64,000 nt of DNA from Acidicapsa acidisoli (lineage in GTDB: Bacteria; Acidobacteriota; Terriglobia; Terriglobales; Acidobacteriaceae): NCBI RefSeq assembly GCF_025685625.1, contig NZ_JAGSYI010000005.1, positions 1-64,000 on the forward strand. Direction: 5' to 3'. Below, piece after piece: positions 8,102-16,684 of the stretch. Every line of letters begins with the position of its first letter. Position 1 is the first letter of the stretch. Under the pieces are notes generated by a model. It ran no database searches. It was not told where the DNA came from and was given only the letters and a program-made list of their open reading frames with translations. The translations under genes were made by a program, and so were the position numbers.

Positions 8102-9565
8102 TCAGGCACTGATTTCGCGCTGTTTCCCTTTGGACTCGACAATGCCGTATTTCTGCAGCTTGTAGAGAAACGCTTTGTACTCAATTTGTAACGAAGCAGC
8201 AGCCTGCCGGCGATTCCAGCGATTGGCTTCCAGAGCATTCATCAGTAGCTCAGTCTCAGCCACACGCGACGCTTCTGCGAGACGATCCAGGCTATCCACA
8301 CGTTCGGGCCGCCTGCCGACCTCCAAACCCTCGGGAGCTTCTCCTTCGGTCAAAGCCGAGGATGTCGACAAATTTGCATCCCGACCGTTTGCCATTTTAG
8401 CCGGACTGTCCCCGGAACGGAGTTCGTCAACTCCCTCGAGCAATTCGCGAATGATCATCGCCGAATCCTGATAGACGAGAAAACGGCGCATGACATTCTC
8501 GAGCTCGCGCACGTTACCGGGCCAGCGGTATTCCAACAAAAATCTCTTCAACTCGTCACTGACCAGCGGCGCTTTCTGCCCCTTTGGAAGATGACGCGCC
8601 AAAAGCGTCTCGGCCAGCGTGAGGATTTCCTCGCGGCGCTCGCGCAAAGGCGGGATAACGATCTTGATGACGTTCAGACGGTAATAGAGGTCTTCTCGAA
8701 ACGTCCCATCCTGGATGGCGCGCGACAGATCACGATGAGTCGCCGCCATGACCCTCACATTCACTTTGATGGTGCGATTGCTTCCCAGCGGTTGAATCTC
8801 TCCATCCTGCAAAACCTGCAAGAGCTTAGTCTGCAATCGCAGATCCATGTCCCCGATCTCGTCGAGCAGAATGGTTCCACCCTGAGCGGTCTCAAATCTT
8901 CCCTGCCGGTCCGCATTCGCTCCCGTAAAAGCGCCCTTCGCACTGCCAAACAGTTCACTTTCAGCCAGTTCCGGCGGCAACGCCGCACAATTCAGCTTGA
9001 GGAACGGCTTATCGGCACGCAGGGAATACGCCCTAAGCCGCCTGGCCATTACTTCCTTGCCAACGCCCGTTTCTCCGCTTAGCAAAACCGGAACATCGGC
9101 CATTCCAACCCGCCTCAGGAATTCGTCTGTATAAGGAAGAAACACACCGTTCTGGCTCGAAAGCGCTTCAACCAGCCCTTCGCTAGCTGCCGCTGCCGCC
9201 GTCTTCAGCGCTCGGCGAACGATTACCGCAGACTCGGCATGATTCAATGGTTTATCCAGAACCCATACCGCGCGATTCCCGCCTGAGAGCAAATCAAGCA
9301 TGGAACTTCGCTCTTGAGCAGTCAGAAGGATCTGAAGTTCCGGCCTCGCTATACCCAACTCGATCACCGCCGCATAGTCGCTCTGACGGCGCATCGTCAC
9401 GCCAAATACAACAATCGACGCCGGGCATCCAGGTTCGCGAAGATACGCGACAGCCTCTTCGACAGACCGGAAACACAACGCACAGGTGCCCTCAGCCGCC
9501 AGATTCTGGATCAGCTGTTCGTGGGTCTGCGAATTCTGCACTACCAGAACAATGTGTCCGCCCAT
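8102..9565 (-). CDS. Sigma-54-dependent activator with degenerate receiver domain
   Basis: A 487-residue NtrC-type bacterial enhancer-binding protein. Residues 1-120 have the receiver fold, but the acidic pocket is replaced: VLVVQNS where two acidic residues are expected, and VVFGVTM where the phosphoacceptor Asp should be. The Thr (LLTAQ) and Lys (LDKPL) positions remain. The AAA+ domain has Walker A GETGVGKE, the sigma-54-contacting loop GAFTGA, Walker B TILLDEIGD and an arginine finger region (FREDLYYRLNV). The C-terminus is a Fis-type helix-turn-helix (NRWNRRQAAASLQIEYKAFLYKLQKYGI). It is divergent from the export operon, whose sigma-54 promoter it is well placed to activate. With no phosphorylation site it may respond to ligand, partner or abundance. 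Confidence 0.93.
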   Translation of the reverse strand: MGGHIVLVVQNSQTHEQLIQNLAAEGTCALCFRSVEEAVAYLREPGCPASIVVFGVTMRRQSDYAAVIELGIARPELQILLTAQERSSMLDLLSGGNRAVWVLDKPLNHAESAVIVRRALKTAAAAASEGLVEALSSQNGVFLPYTDEFLRRVGMADVPVLLSGETGVGKEVMARRLRAYSLRADKPFLKLNCAALPPELAESELFGSAKGAFTGANADRQGRFETAQGGTILLDEIGDMDLRLQTKLLQVLQDGEIQPLGSNRTIKVNVRVMAATHRDLSRAIQDGTFREDLYYRLNVIKIVIPPLRERREEILTLAETLLARHLPKGQKAPLVSDELKRFLLEYRWPGNVRELENVMRRFLVYQDSAMIIRELLEGVDELRSGDSPAKMANGRDANLSTSSALTEGEAPEGLEVGRRPERVDSLDRLAEASRVAETELLMNALEANRWNRRQAAASLQIEYKAFLYKLQKYGIVESKGKQREISA

Positions 9566-9891
9566 CAGACCTCACCAACGCTCTTACCAATCACCCGGAA
9601 TCATCCTTATAGCACCGCCCCAGGCGCGACCTGCTCTACCGGCGTGCAATCCCCTGAACCATTCGGAAGACCAGCCCGCGCATCAACAATTTATTTTCAC
9701 TTGAACTGAGACGATTCGCCTCCGAGCCCGCTTTTATCGGAAAGTTCGCGCCTGAGAGGTCAGTGTGATGGCTGAAGTATACGTGGCGCGTCTCATCGAA
9801 AGCAATCCCATTTCACCCCCCCAATGCCCGCTTTGGGATCGAGGCCATTTCAGGCAGCTAGGCAATCTTATTACTAGAGTACTCGTTTTTC

Positions 9892-9917
9892 GCGCAATAT
9901 GGGTTACTAATATGCGC
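9892..9917. promoter_or_regulatory. Candidate upstream activator site (inverted repeat)
   Basis: GCGCAATAT and ATATGCGC flank a 9-base spacer; the arms pair except for one base. It is centred about 220 bp upstream of the sigma-54 promoter, a distance normal for NtrC-type enhancers. Assignment to the neighbouring activator is inference. Confidence 0.4.
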
Positions 9918-10112
9918 CTCATTACTACGAATTTCCAAATATTGGGTATCTCCTTTCGATAACTAAAGCGGTATAGCACTTTACACGATCTGGTTATGCC
10001 GTATCTCTATGGCTCAGAAGAACTTCGGACAGTTTTGGAACTATGGAGATTTTTTAGGAATTATCTAATCTGCTCTTCGCAACAATATGTTGACGAATAA
10101 GAGATTTAGGGT

Positions 10113-10130
10113 TTGGCAGCCGGATTGCAC
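10113..10130 (+). promoter_or_regulatory. Sigma-54 (-24/-12) promoter
   Basis: TTGGCAGC followed by CGGA and TTGCAC matches the RpoN consensus (TTGGCACG-N4-TTGCW) with invariant GG (10115-10116) and GC (10127-10128) exactly 10 bases apart. Transcription should start near 10140, about 60 bases before the XRE gene. The divergent sigma-54 activator gene strengthens the call. Confidence 0.82.
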
Positions 10131-10201
10131 TGCAGGTTGCAGTAACTGCTGCTTCTGCTCCCTCCAGAAAGCTGCAGCCAGTTGAAATCGAGAGTGTAAC
10201 C

Positions 10202-10462
10202 GTGACATTGAATCGAGACATATACCCAAATCTGAAGCTTCGGATGTACACCACGGGCATCCGGCAAAACCGCCTGGCAAGAATGCTTGGCATTCACGAA
10301 GCGTCCTTGAGCAGAATCATGAACGGATTTCGCGAACCAACCGGTGACATCCGCGTTCATCTCGCGGAGATTCTGCAGAGCGATCCGGATTGGCTTTTCT
10401 ACAAGATGCAGGTCAGCGACGAAGTCGCATTCAACGAAAATCACGTAGCCATTCACCAGTAA
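10202..10462 (+). CDS. Small XRE/Cro-type helix-turn-helix protein
   Basis: An 86-residue DNA-binding protein. Residues 20-60 form the five-helix XRE domain: IRQNRLARMLGIHEASLSRIMNG has the HTH turn (GIHEASLSRI) and the last helix reads HLAEILQSDPDWLF. No effector or multimerisation domain follows. It is the first gene after the sigma-54 promoter and precedes the polysaccharide operon by 140 bases, so it may tune that operon or an upstream site. The start is GTG at 10202 with GAGAG upstream; a TTG two codons later is possible. Confidence 0.8.
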   Translation: MTLNRDIYPNLKLRMYTTGIRQNRLARMLGIHEASLSRIMNGFREPTGDIRVHLAEILQSDPDWLFYKMQVSDEVAFNENHVAIHQ

Positions 10463-10603
10463 ATCTAAGTCCGGCGACGGCAGTTCCACTCCGGATGCAC
10501 CGAACTTACGGCGCAGCACCACAAAGTGGGGACAGCGATTCCCTGCAATTACGGCAAGTTTTCTGCATTGAAACGAAGTAGCAACTTGACCTTGGAGCAC
10601 GAC

Positions 10604-11896
10604 ATGTTGAACTTATCCTGCACTACTGTAGCTGTCCTTGGTATTCCCTTCCATAACGTGACCATGGACGAGACGGTCGCGCTTATTGAAGAACAGATTC
10701 GGGAAGGCGGCTTTCATCAGGTGGCAACGGCAAACGTTGACTTCCTGAAGAATGCCATGCAGAACAAGGAAATAAGGGATATTCTGTGCTCGTCCGAAAT
10801 GATCGTTCCGGACGGAATGCCTATCGTCTGGATTTCGCGGCTGATCGGAACCCCACTGAAGGAGCGCGTCGGTGGCATTGATCTCGTCGAGCGTCTGGCA
10901 GATGTATCGGCGCGGCGCGGCTACGGCGTTTTCCTGCTCGGCGCCAGCGAGGCCCGCTCCCAGCGTGCCGCTAAAGTGCTGAAGCAGCGCTATCCAGATC
11001 TGCGCATAGTAGGCCGGTATTCCCCTGATCCCCTGCCGCTGGAGAAGATGGACCACGAAGATATCCTTCGTCGCATCGAAGAGGCGCGGCCGGATATTCT
11101 GCTTGTGGCCTTCGGCAACCCCAAACAGGAACAGTGGATTGCGATGCATCGAGACCGCCTGAAGGTGCCCGTCTGCATCGGCGTAGGCGGTACACTGGAC
11201 ATGATCTCAGGAACCGTTCCCCGCGCCCCCCAGTGGATGCAGCGCAATGGCTTGGAATGGCTGTATCGCACATTGCAGGAGCCTCGCAGGCTGGCGGCCC
11301 GCTACCTGGCCGACGCAATGTGCCTTTTACAGCATCTTCCGGGGTACATCGCTGCCTCGGCGGTGCAGCCCAGACACTCCGCCAAGTCTAATATCATCGT
11401 TCAGCAAGTCGGAAACACGAAGCTGATTTCTATGATCGGCGACCTCAGTGGCACAGCCTTGGAGGAATTCAATGCCTGCAGCCGCTGCGCTTGCGAAGAG
11501 GGAATGAACATCGTGCTTGATATGTCGCAAATCGGCTATCTGGGACCGGAATCCCTCGGTTCCCTAATTCGTCTGGCTGGGTGGATGCGACGCCGTCGGG
11601 AGCAGTTGTGGCTTGCAGAACTGCCATCCCATCTCTCACGAGTCCTCCGCACAGGACAATTGCATAACTATTTCATGACGACTACGATGGTCAGTGACGC
11701 GCTCTACCGAACAGCAAAGGCTGAACAACGCCTGCTCTCAAGCTTTACTCCAGCCTGGGACATGAATCGGCGGGACATGGCGCGTGTGGACGTCCGCGTG
11801 GAACTGCTGCAGGATGTTTGCCGACGGATCATCACCGCGGAGGAAACCGAGGAACGGACCCTTGTACCAGCTGCCTTCGCAAGTGCTGGCAGGTAA
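10604..11896 (+). CDS. WecG/TagA/CpsF glycosyltransferase fused to a STAS domain
   Basis: A 430-residue two-domain protein. Residues 1-240 are the WecG/TagA/CpsF family (GT26), which adds N-acetylmannosamine(uronate) or glucose to a lipid-linked acceptor. Visible signatures are VATANVDFLKNA, VPDGMPIVW, the GVFLLGASE Rossmann-like strand and LLVAFGNPKQEQWI. From about residue 280 the chain becomes a STAS fold: ISMIGDLSGTALEEF, then MNIVLDMSQIGYLGPESLGSLIRL, where the S in PES sits at the usual phospho-Ser position. STAS domains bind NTPs or anti-sigma kinases, so the fusion suggests regulated transfer. The ATG at 10604 has GGAG ten bases upstream and removes an unrelated 26-residue extension. 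Confidence 0.88.
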   Translation: MLNLSCTTVAVLGIPFHNVTMDETVALIEEQIREGGFHQVATANVDFLKNAMQNKEIRDILCSSEMIVPDGMPIVWISRLIGTPLKERVGGIDLVERLADVSARRGYGVFLLGASEARSQRAAKVLKQRYPDLRIVGRYSPDPLPLEKMDHEDILRRIEEARPDILLVAFGNPKQEQWIAMHRDRLKVPVCIGVGGTLDMISGTVPRAPQWMQRNGLEWLYRTLQEPRRLAARYLADAMCLLQHLPGYIAASAVQPRHSAKSNIIVQQVGNTKLISMIGDLSGTALEEFNACSRCACEEGMNIVLDMSQIGYLGPESLGSLIRLAGWMRRRREQLWLAELPSHLSRVLRTGQLHNYFMTTTMVSDALYRTAKAEQRLLSSFTPAWDMNRRDMARVDVRVELLQDVCRRIITAEETEERTLVPAAFASAGR

Positions 11897-11950
11897 TGCG
11901 TCTTACGGGTCGCGACGCACTCAACCGGTTTGGAATAGGCGTTGGCTGCG

Positions 11951-13135
11951 ATGACATACCTCCTTTTCACCTTTCTTGGCGCTCTTCTGTTGCTTGCGAC
12001 GCTTCCGCTGGTGCTTGAATTGTTACTCGTGACTTCGGCAAACCTGTTGCCGGCCAGCACGAAACCCGATGCCAGATCGACCAGGGACGACCTCGTCGGT
12101 TGTGATTTGGCCGTCATCGTCCCTGCTCACAATGAGGAGCTTCTGGTTTCCCGCTGTGTTGCAAGCCTACGCGCTTCCGCAGGCCCTGACGTCAGGATAC
12201 TGGTGGTTGCACACAACTGCTCCGACGCAACAGCTGTTCGGGCCGCTGCTGCAGGCGCAGAGGTTCTGGACTATAACGACCCAACTGCCCGAGGAAAGGG
12301 ATTCGCGCTGCGCCACGGTTTCCAGTACGCACTCGCCGCCGGAGCCGCGGCAGTTATGGTCGTCGACGCGGACTCCACGGTATCTACAAACGCAATAGGT
12401 GCAGTCCGCTCTGCGTTTGCGACCGGAGCCAGGGTCGTGCAGTGCCGCTATGAGATGTTCAGCACCACCGAACGATCCAGCACCAGACTCGCAGCTCTGG
12501 CCTTCCGCGGATTCAATGTAATCCGGCCTCGCGGGCGCCAGCGGCTTGGACTTTCTGCCGGTATTCTCGGGAACGGATTCGGAATCGTTCGCCCGGTTTT
12601 GGACGCGATCCCATACGATGCATTCTCCGTTGTGGAAGATCTTGAATACCACTTGCATCTGGTCACGGCCGGCGAGCGGGTGCATTATCTCGACGCGGGA
12701 GTTATCTCCGCGGAGTTTCCTGAATCGCGCACCGGCGAACACGTACAACGCTCCCGCTGGGAAGGTGGGCGGCTTCACACAGCGCGCATCTGGGCCCTTC
12801 CGCTCATCGGCAGGATTCTGAGCGGCCGCCTCAAGTTGCTTGAGCCCTTATGTGATCTGATCGGTTTACCTCTAGCCTATGGAGTCTTCTTTTTACTCCT
12901 GGCGCTTTTGATCCCGTTGGAATGGCTGCGCTGGTATGCCGGCATCTCCCTCGTAATCGTGCTGGGACATGTGCTTACGGCTGCCTGGGCAGGCCCGGAT
13001 TTTATCAAGACATTGCAATTGCTTGCCTTGGCGCCTGTATATGTCCTGCGCAAACTCCGGATGATTCCAGGTGTACTGCGAGGATCCAGTTCGAAGGCCG
13101 CCTGGGTTCGCACAGAACGGGATAACACCTTGTAG
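11951..13135 (+). CDS. Membrane glycosyltransferase family 2
   Basis: A 394-residue inner-membrane GT2 enzyme. One N-terminal helix ([24 protein letters not shown]) is followed by the catalytic domain: [21 protein letters not shown], the metal-binding D-x-D in [20 protein letters not shown] and the Q/RxxRW-like ending [11 protein letters not shown]. Two or three C-terminal helices ([16 protein letters not shown] and following) complete the topology. It resembles processive or lipid-linked sugar transferases of exopolysaccharide loci. It begins 54 bases after the WecG-STAS stop, so it is probably cotranscribed. A TTG at 11942 is an alternative start. Confidence 0.88.
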   Translation: MTYLLFTFLGALLLLATLPLVLELLLVTSANLLPASTKPDARSTRDDLVGCDLAVIVPAHNEELLVSRCVASLRASAGPDVRILVVAHNCSDATAVRAAAAGAEVLDYNDPTARGKGFALRHGFQYALAAGAAAVMVVDADSTVSTNAIGAVRSAFATGARVVQCRYEMFSTTERSSTRLAALAFRGFNVIRPRGRQRLGLSAGILGNGFGIVRPVLDAIPYDAFSVVEDLEYHLHLVTAGERVHYLDAGVISAEFPESRTGEHVQRSRWEGGRLHTARIWALPLIGRILSGRLKLLEPLCDLIGLPLAYGVFFLLLALLIPLEWLRWYAGISLVIVLGHVLTAAWAGPDFIKTLQLLALAPVYVLRKLRMIPGVLRGSSSKAAWVRTERDNTL

Positions 13136-13252
13136 GGATTGAATCGGGTAAGAACATCCCCGATACTCTGAATTTACGTAACAATGTGACGCCTGAATAG
13201 CCGGCGATACGCGTAAGACAGTATAGGTTGGGCACTTCCCCGGAGGGTTGAA

Positions 13253-14353
13253 ATGAAGTCTGCAAGCACGGCCGCAAATCTAGAATGGGCTGCTCTGGCG
13301 TTTGCCCTGACGGCTTTGACAGCTTTGGTGGCTTCGACCAGCTCCATGGCCCAACAGCCTGCACTACAGCCAGCAAATCCAACTTCGGCCTCGTCGCCGC
13401 AATCTTCCGGTTCGGCCTTGAATACGGTCCCGTCCAACGGGCCCGTACTGACATTGAGAGATCAGAAGTCCCTTGAAAACTTTGAGCCCGCGGCCAATGA
13501 GGAATATACCTTGGGTGCGGGGGATGAAATAAGCCTGGATTTTCCCGGACGGCCCGAACTCGCTGGCAAAAAGACCGTCGGTCCAGACGGAATGATAACC
13601 CTGCCTCTTATCGGCCCCGTCCACGTTGCAGATCTCACCCGCGCAGCAGCAAGCGATGCAATTATCAAAGCCCTGAGCAAGTACTTTAGGGACTTGACCG
13701 TGACCGTAAGCATCGACAAATACAGCTCCAACAGGGTGCGTGTCCTTGGATACGTGCAACACCCCGGAGAAATATTCTTCGAAAGCACACCCACGCTGCT
13801 CGACGCAATCGGTAAAGCCGGCCTGATTTCGCCGCAGGTAACCGCAAATGGCGCTTCCACTAATGTCGGGACGGGCATTCCCGAAACCTGCACCATATAC
13901 CGCGGCAACGATACGGCCGTTCAGGTCCAGTTGCGCGAGCTGCTGGTAAGCGGAAATGCGCTGGCAGACATGCGTTTGCGTCGTAACGACATTGTCTTCG
14001 TGCCTCAGCCCAGGGAACTGTTCGTCTCGGTACTCGGAGAGGTGGGCAAACCAGGCACTGTACCCCTCACCCCGGATTCGACGCTTACCAGTATCCTTGC
14101 CGAGGCCGGGTGTTGTGCTGAGAGCGGCGGGTTCAATCCGAAGATTCACATCCTTCAGCCCTCTACCGGCAAGGACTTCACAATCGACTACAAGAAGGTC
14201 ATGACTCTGGCCGGCCAGCAGGAGTTCACCCTGCACTCTGGCGACGTAATCATGGTTCCGAAGTCCGGCCTTTACAAGGCGACGTATCTCTTGCAGAGGA
14301 TCAGCCCTGTCGCCACACTGGTCAGCCTCGCTGCGATTGTAGGCGCGGGTTGA
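13253..14353 (+). CDS. Polysaccharide export protein, Wza-like (Poly_export plus SLBB)
   Basis: A 366-residue exported protein of the outer-membrane polysaccharide export family. A signal peptide spans about residues 1-34 (ALTALTALVASTSSMAQ). After a disordered Ser/Pro-rich linker comes the Poly_export domain (YTLGAGDEISLDFPGRPELAG, TVGPDGMITLPLIGPVHVADLT), then two SLBB modules beginning NRVRVLGYVQHPGEI and LFVSVLGEVGKPGTV. There is no lipobox Cys after the signal. The last residues (ISPVATLVSLAAIVGAG) are hydrophobic and may insert in the outer membrane in place of the Wza C-terminal helix. The ATG has GGAGG just upstream. It is followed after about 100 bases by its co-polymerase partner. 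Confidence 0.92.
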   Translation: MKSASTAANLEWAALAFALTALTALVASTSSMAQQPALQPANPTSASSPQSSGSALNTVPSNGPVLTLRDQKSLENFEPAANEEYTLGAGDEISLDFPGRPELAGKKTVGPDGMITLPLIGPVHVADLTRAAASDAIIKALSKYFRDLTVTVSIDKYSSNRVRVLGYVQHPGEIFFESTPTLLDAIGKAGLISPQVTANGASTNVGTGIPETCTIYRGNDTAVQVQLRELLVSGNALADMRLRRNDIVFVPQPRELFVSVLGEVGKPGTVPLTPDSTLTSILAEAGCCAESGGFNPKIHILQPSTGKDFTIDYKKVMTLAGQQEFTLHSGDVIMVPKSGLYKATYLLQRISPVATLVSLAAIVGAG

Positions 14354-14455
14354 GCAATCGGGAAGACCGTTTTCAACCCTGGATTGCGGAAACGGAGAGA
14401 GCCGCAATCGTAATTGATCGAGCGTTCGAGTCACCTTCTCCAAGGATCGAAGCAT

Positions 14456-16684
14456 ATGTACATGACACCGACCAATAACCCGGAGCCCTATTCTCCCGTT
14501 GCGACCCAGCAGCCGCTCCGTCCTGCTTCGCGAACGAGTCCTTTCCGCATCAATGTGTTGAATAGCCTGCGGTTGCATCCCGTATCGTCCTTGCTTGTGA
14601 CATTGCTTGTGCTTGGCCTGGGACTTGCGGTAATTGCAAAGCACAAGCCTACTTATTCAGCCTCCAGTACTATCTACGTCTCGCCAACTCCAATCAAGAC
14701 GCTTGTCGATGACCGTGAACTCGAACGGCCGTACGAAGGTTATATTCAGGAAACCGTTCACGCCATCAACCGGTACGACATCCTCGCCGAGGCTATACGC
14801 AGAATGCCTCCTGGCACCTGGCAATTTCCGGGTGAGACAGAGCACAGCGCAGTGTTACGCCTGCAAGGGGCACTCGGGATCGAGCGTATAGAAAGAACCT
14901 ACCAGGTCGAAATCGGGATCTCGGGCTCCAGACCCGAGCACTTAGCCGACATCGTCAACGCCGTCACCGCAGTCTACATCGAGAAGGCTAAATCCGAGGA
15001 GTTTTACGGACGGGACGACCGCCTTGCGTCGCTCAAGGAAGAGCAGGCTCGAATTCAAAACGAAACCGATTCCTTGCTTCAGGAGCAGGACAAGATTACG
15101 AGGGCATTGGGAGTCGCATCCTTCACCGCCAAGGGATCAAGCCTTATCGATGATGAGAACGTCAAGATTCAAACAGCTCTGACAGCGGCCCACGAGCAAC
15201 GAATCCAAGCCGAGGCGCAACTGGAAGCAATCAATAGCGGCGAATCGTCAGCGCCTAATTCGGCGCTGAATGCAGCTGCCGATGACCTGATCGCCAGTGA
15301 CCCCAGCCTGGTGACGCTCAAAGCATCTCTTAGCCAGCACAAGGCGGACCTGGTAGATAAGCTGAGCGGTATGACGGAGAACCATCCGCAACGGAAACAG
15401 ACAGAAGAAGCTCTCGCACAGATCGAAAAAGAGCTTGCCGACATGCAGGCGAGTCTGCGGCGCCAGGCAGCCGCGCATCTTGAGCAGAAGCTGCGAACGC
15501 AGCTGAATCAGGCTCAGGTGGTCGAATCCAAGCTCAATGGCGACTTACAGCGTGGAACCAGCCAGGCCGCCAGCACAGCCCCCAAAATCCAGCGGGCCGC
15601 GGAAATACAGGCAGACCTTGACCGTCTGCAAGCGCGTCAAACGGCCGTAGACGATCGCATCAGCAATCTGGAACTGGAAAGCAGTTCCCCGGGTTCTGTT
15701 CATCTCTTCTCGCCCGCTATGACGCCTCTTGGCCCGGAGAAGAGTAGGGTTACTACTTTGCTCATTGCGATATTCCCCGTATCGATCATCATGGGAATTC
15801 TCATCGCAGTGATCCTTGACTTGTTCGATCCGCATATCTACACAGCTTCAGACGTCGAAGCCGTACTCGGGTTTGCCCCCATCGGCATGTTGTTCGATGA
15901 CCGGGAGGTCACACAGATAGTCTTTGACGAATGCGCTCTGCGCCTCGCCGCTGGAATCGATCATGCAGCCCGAATCAGCCGCGCTCGAACCTTCGTGATG
16001 ACCGGTGTAAACTCCGGAGCAGGCACAACTTCCATCATTGAAAATCTCGGAAGCATGCTTGCCAAACTCGGACGCAAAACGTTAGTAATCGATCCCTCTG
16101 GAAATTCCGAGCCTGTAGCCTTCATTACCCTGGGAACAGGCTTGCAAAAGCGCACTGTAAGCTTGCCCAACGAAGTCGACAACGGCGCTGATTCGGCGAC
16201 TGAATTGCAAAAGGCCAAGTCCAACCTCCAGGCTATTCCGACGAGAATCGCCCCCGTGACAAACCTCGTCTTTGAGAGCTTCCAGAACCTCTCCTCAGAG
16301 TACGATGTCGTGCTAATCGATGCGGCGCCAATTCTCATTTCGGCTGAGACCGAGTATCTTGCCCGAATGGCGGACGTGACAGTGTTGGTAGCCGAAGCAG
16401 GCAAAACCAAGAAGGCATGGCTTACGCGATCCGCTCGTTTACTGGAACGTATTGGCGTGGCCGGAGCCGCGGCAGTAGTCAACAAAGTTCACCCCGCCCG
16501 CGCCGAAGAATCTCTCAAGCATGATCTTCGCGAATTCGAGCTGCGCTCTGACAGAGTTAACCTCCAGGAGTGGTGGAAGCCGGAAAAGAATTCTGGTCAA
16601 ACCAAGCAGGCGTCCGTTGCTTCGTTTGACCAGGGAAATTCACGCGCAAACGAAGAGGATTCTGTATTTGCTCGTAACATTTAG
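14456..16684 (+). CDS. Wzz-type chain-length protein with degenerate BY-kinase domain
   Basis: A 742-residue polysaccharide co-polymerase. An N-terminal helix (about 43-61) and a second (LLIAIFPVSIIMGILIAVILDLF) bracket a long periplasmic coiled coil (about residues 180-400), as in PCP2a proteins such as Wzc. The cytoplasmic tail is a MinD/BY-kinase fold, but the P-loop reads VNSGAGTTSII, with Thr where the catalytic Lys is expected. Walker A' is LVIDPSG and Walker B is VVLIDAAPI. There is no C-terminal tyrosine cluster. The kinase is therefore probably inactive or nucleotide-sensing only. The ATG at 14456 has AAGGA upstream; a TTG at 14414 would add 14 residues. It is the last gene of the operon before a 1.1-kb gap. 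Confidence 0.88.
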   Translation: MYMTPTNNPEPYSPVATQQPLRPASRTSPFRINVLNSLRLHPVSSLLVTLLVLGLGLAVIAKHKPTYSASSTIYVSPTPIKTLVDDRELERPYEGYIQETVHAINRYDILAEAIRRMPPGTWQFPGETEHSAVLRLQGALGIERIERTYQVEIGISGSRPEHLADIVNAVTAVYIEKAKSEEFYGRDDRLASLKEEQARIQNETDSLLQEQDKITRALGVASFTAKGSSLIDDENVKIQTALTAAHEQRIQAEAQLEAINSGESSAPNSALNAAADDLIASDPSLVTLKASLSQHKADLVDKLSGMTENHPQRKQTEEALAQIEKELADMQASLRRQAAAHLEQKLRTQLNQAQVVESKLNGDLQRGTSQAASTAPKIQRAAEIQADLDRLQARQTAVDDRISNLELESSSPGSVHLFSPAMTPLGPEKSRVTTLLIAIFPVSIIMGILIAVILDLFDPHIYTASDVEAVLGFAPIGMLFDDREVTQIVFDECALRLAAGIDHAARISRARTFVMTGVNSGAGTTSIIENLGSMLAKLGRKTLVIDPSGNSEPVAFITLGTGLQKRTVSLPNEVDNGADSATELQKAKSNLQAIPTRIAPVTNLVFESFQNLSSEYDVVLIDAAPILISAETEYLARMADVTVLVAEAGKTKKAWLTRSARLLERIGVAGAAAVVNKVHPARAEESLKHDLREFELRSDRVNLQEWWKPEKNSGQTKQASVASFDQGNSRANEEDSVFARNI

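Larger units (their letters stand above)
9566..10201. other. Regulatory intergenic region between the activator and the export operon
   Basis: About 640 bases without a credible gene, AT-richer than its flanks. It holds a near-consensus sigma-54 promoter (10113-10130), an imperfect inverted repeat (9892-9917) 200 bases upstream, and a short CAACA-ATA-TGTTG inverted repeat at 10080-10092. This fits an enhancer/promoter arrangement in which the activator binds 100-200 bases upstream and DNA loops to the promoter. Confidence 0.6.

Noticed and set aside
13364-14644. A 426-codon leftward frame opposite the Wza-like gene
   Set aside because: The rightward SLBB protein is unambiguous; the antisense frame lacks any family motif.
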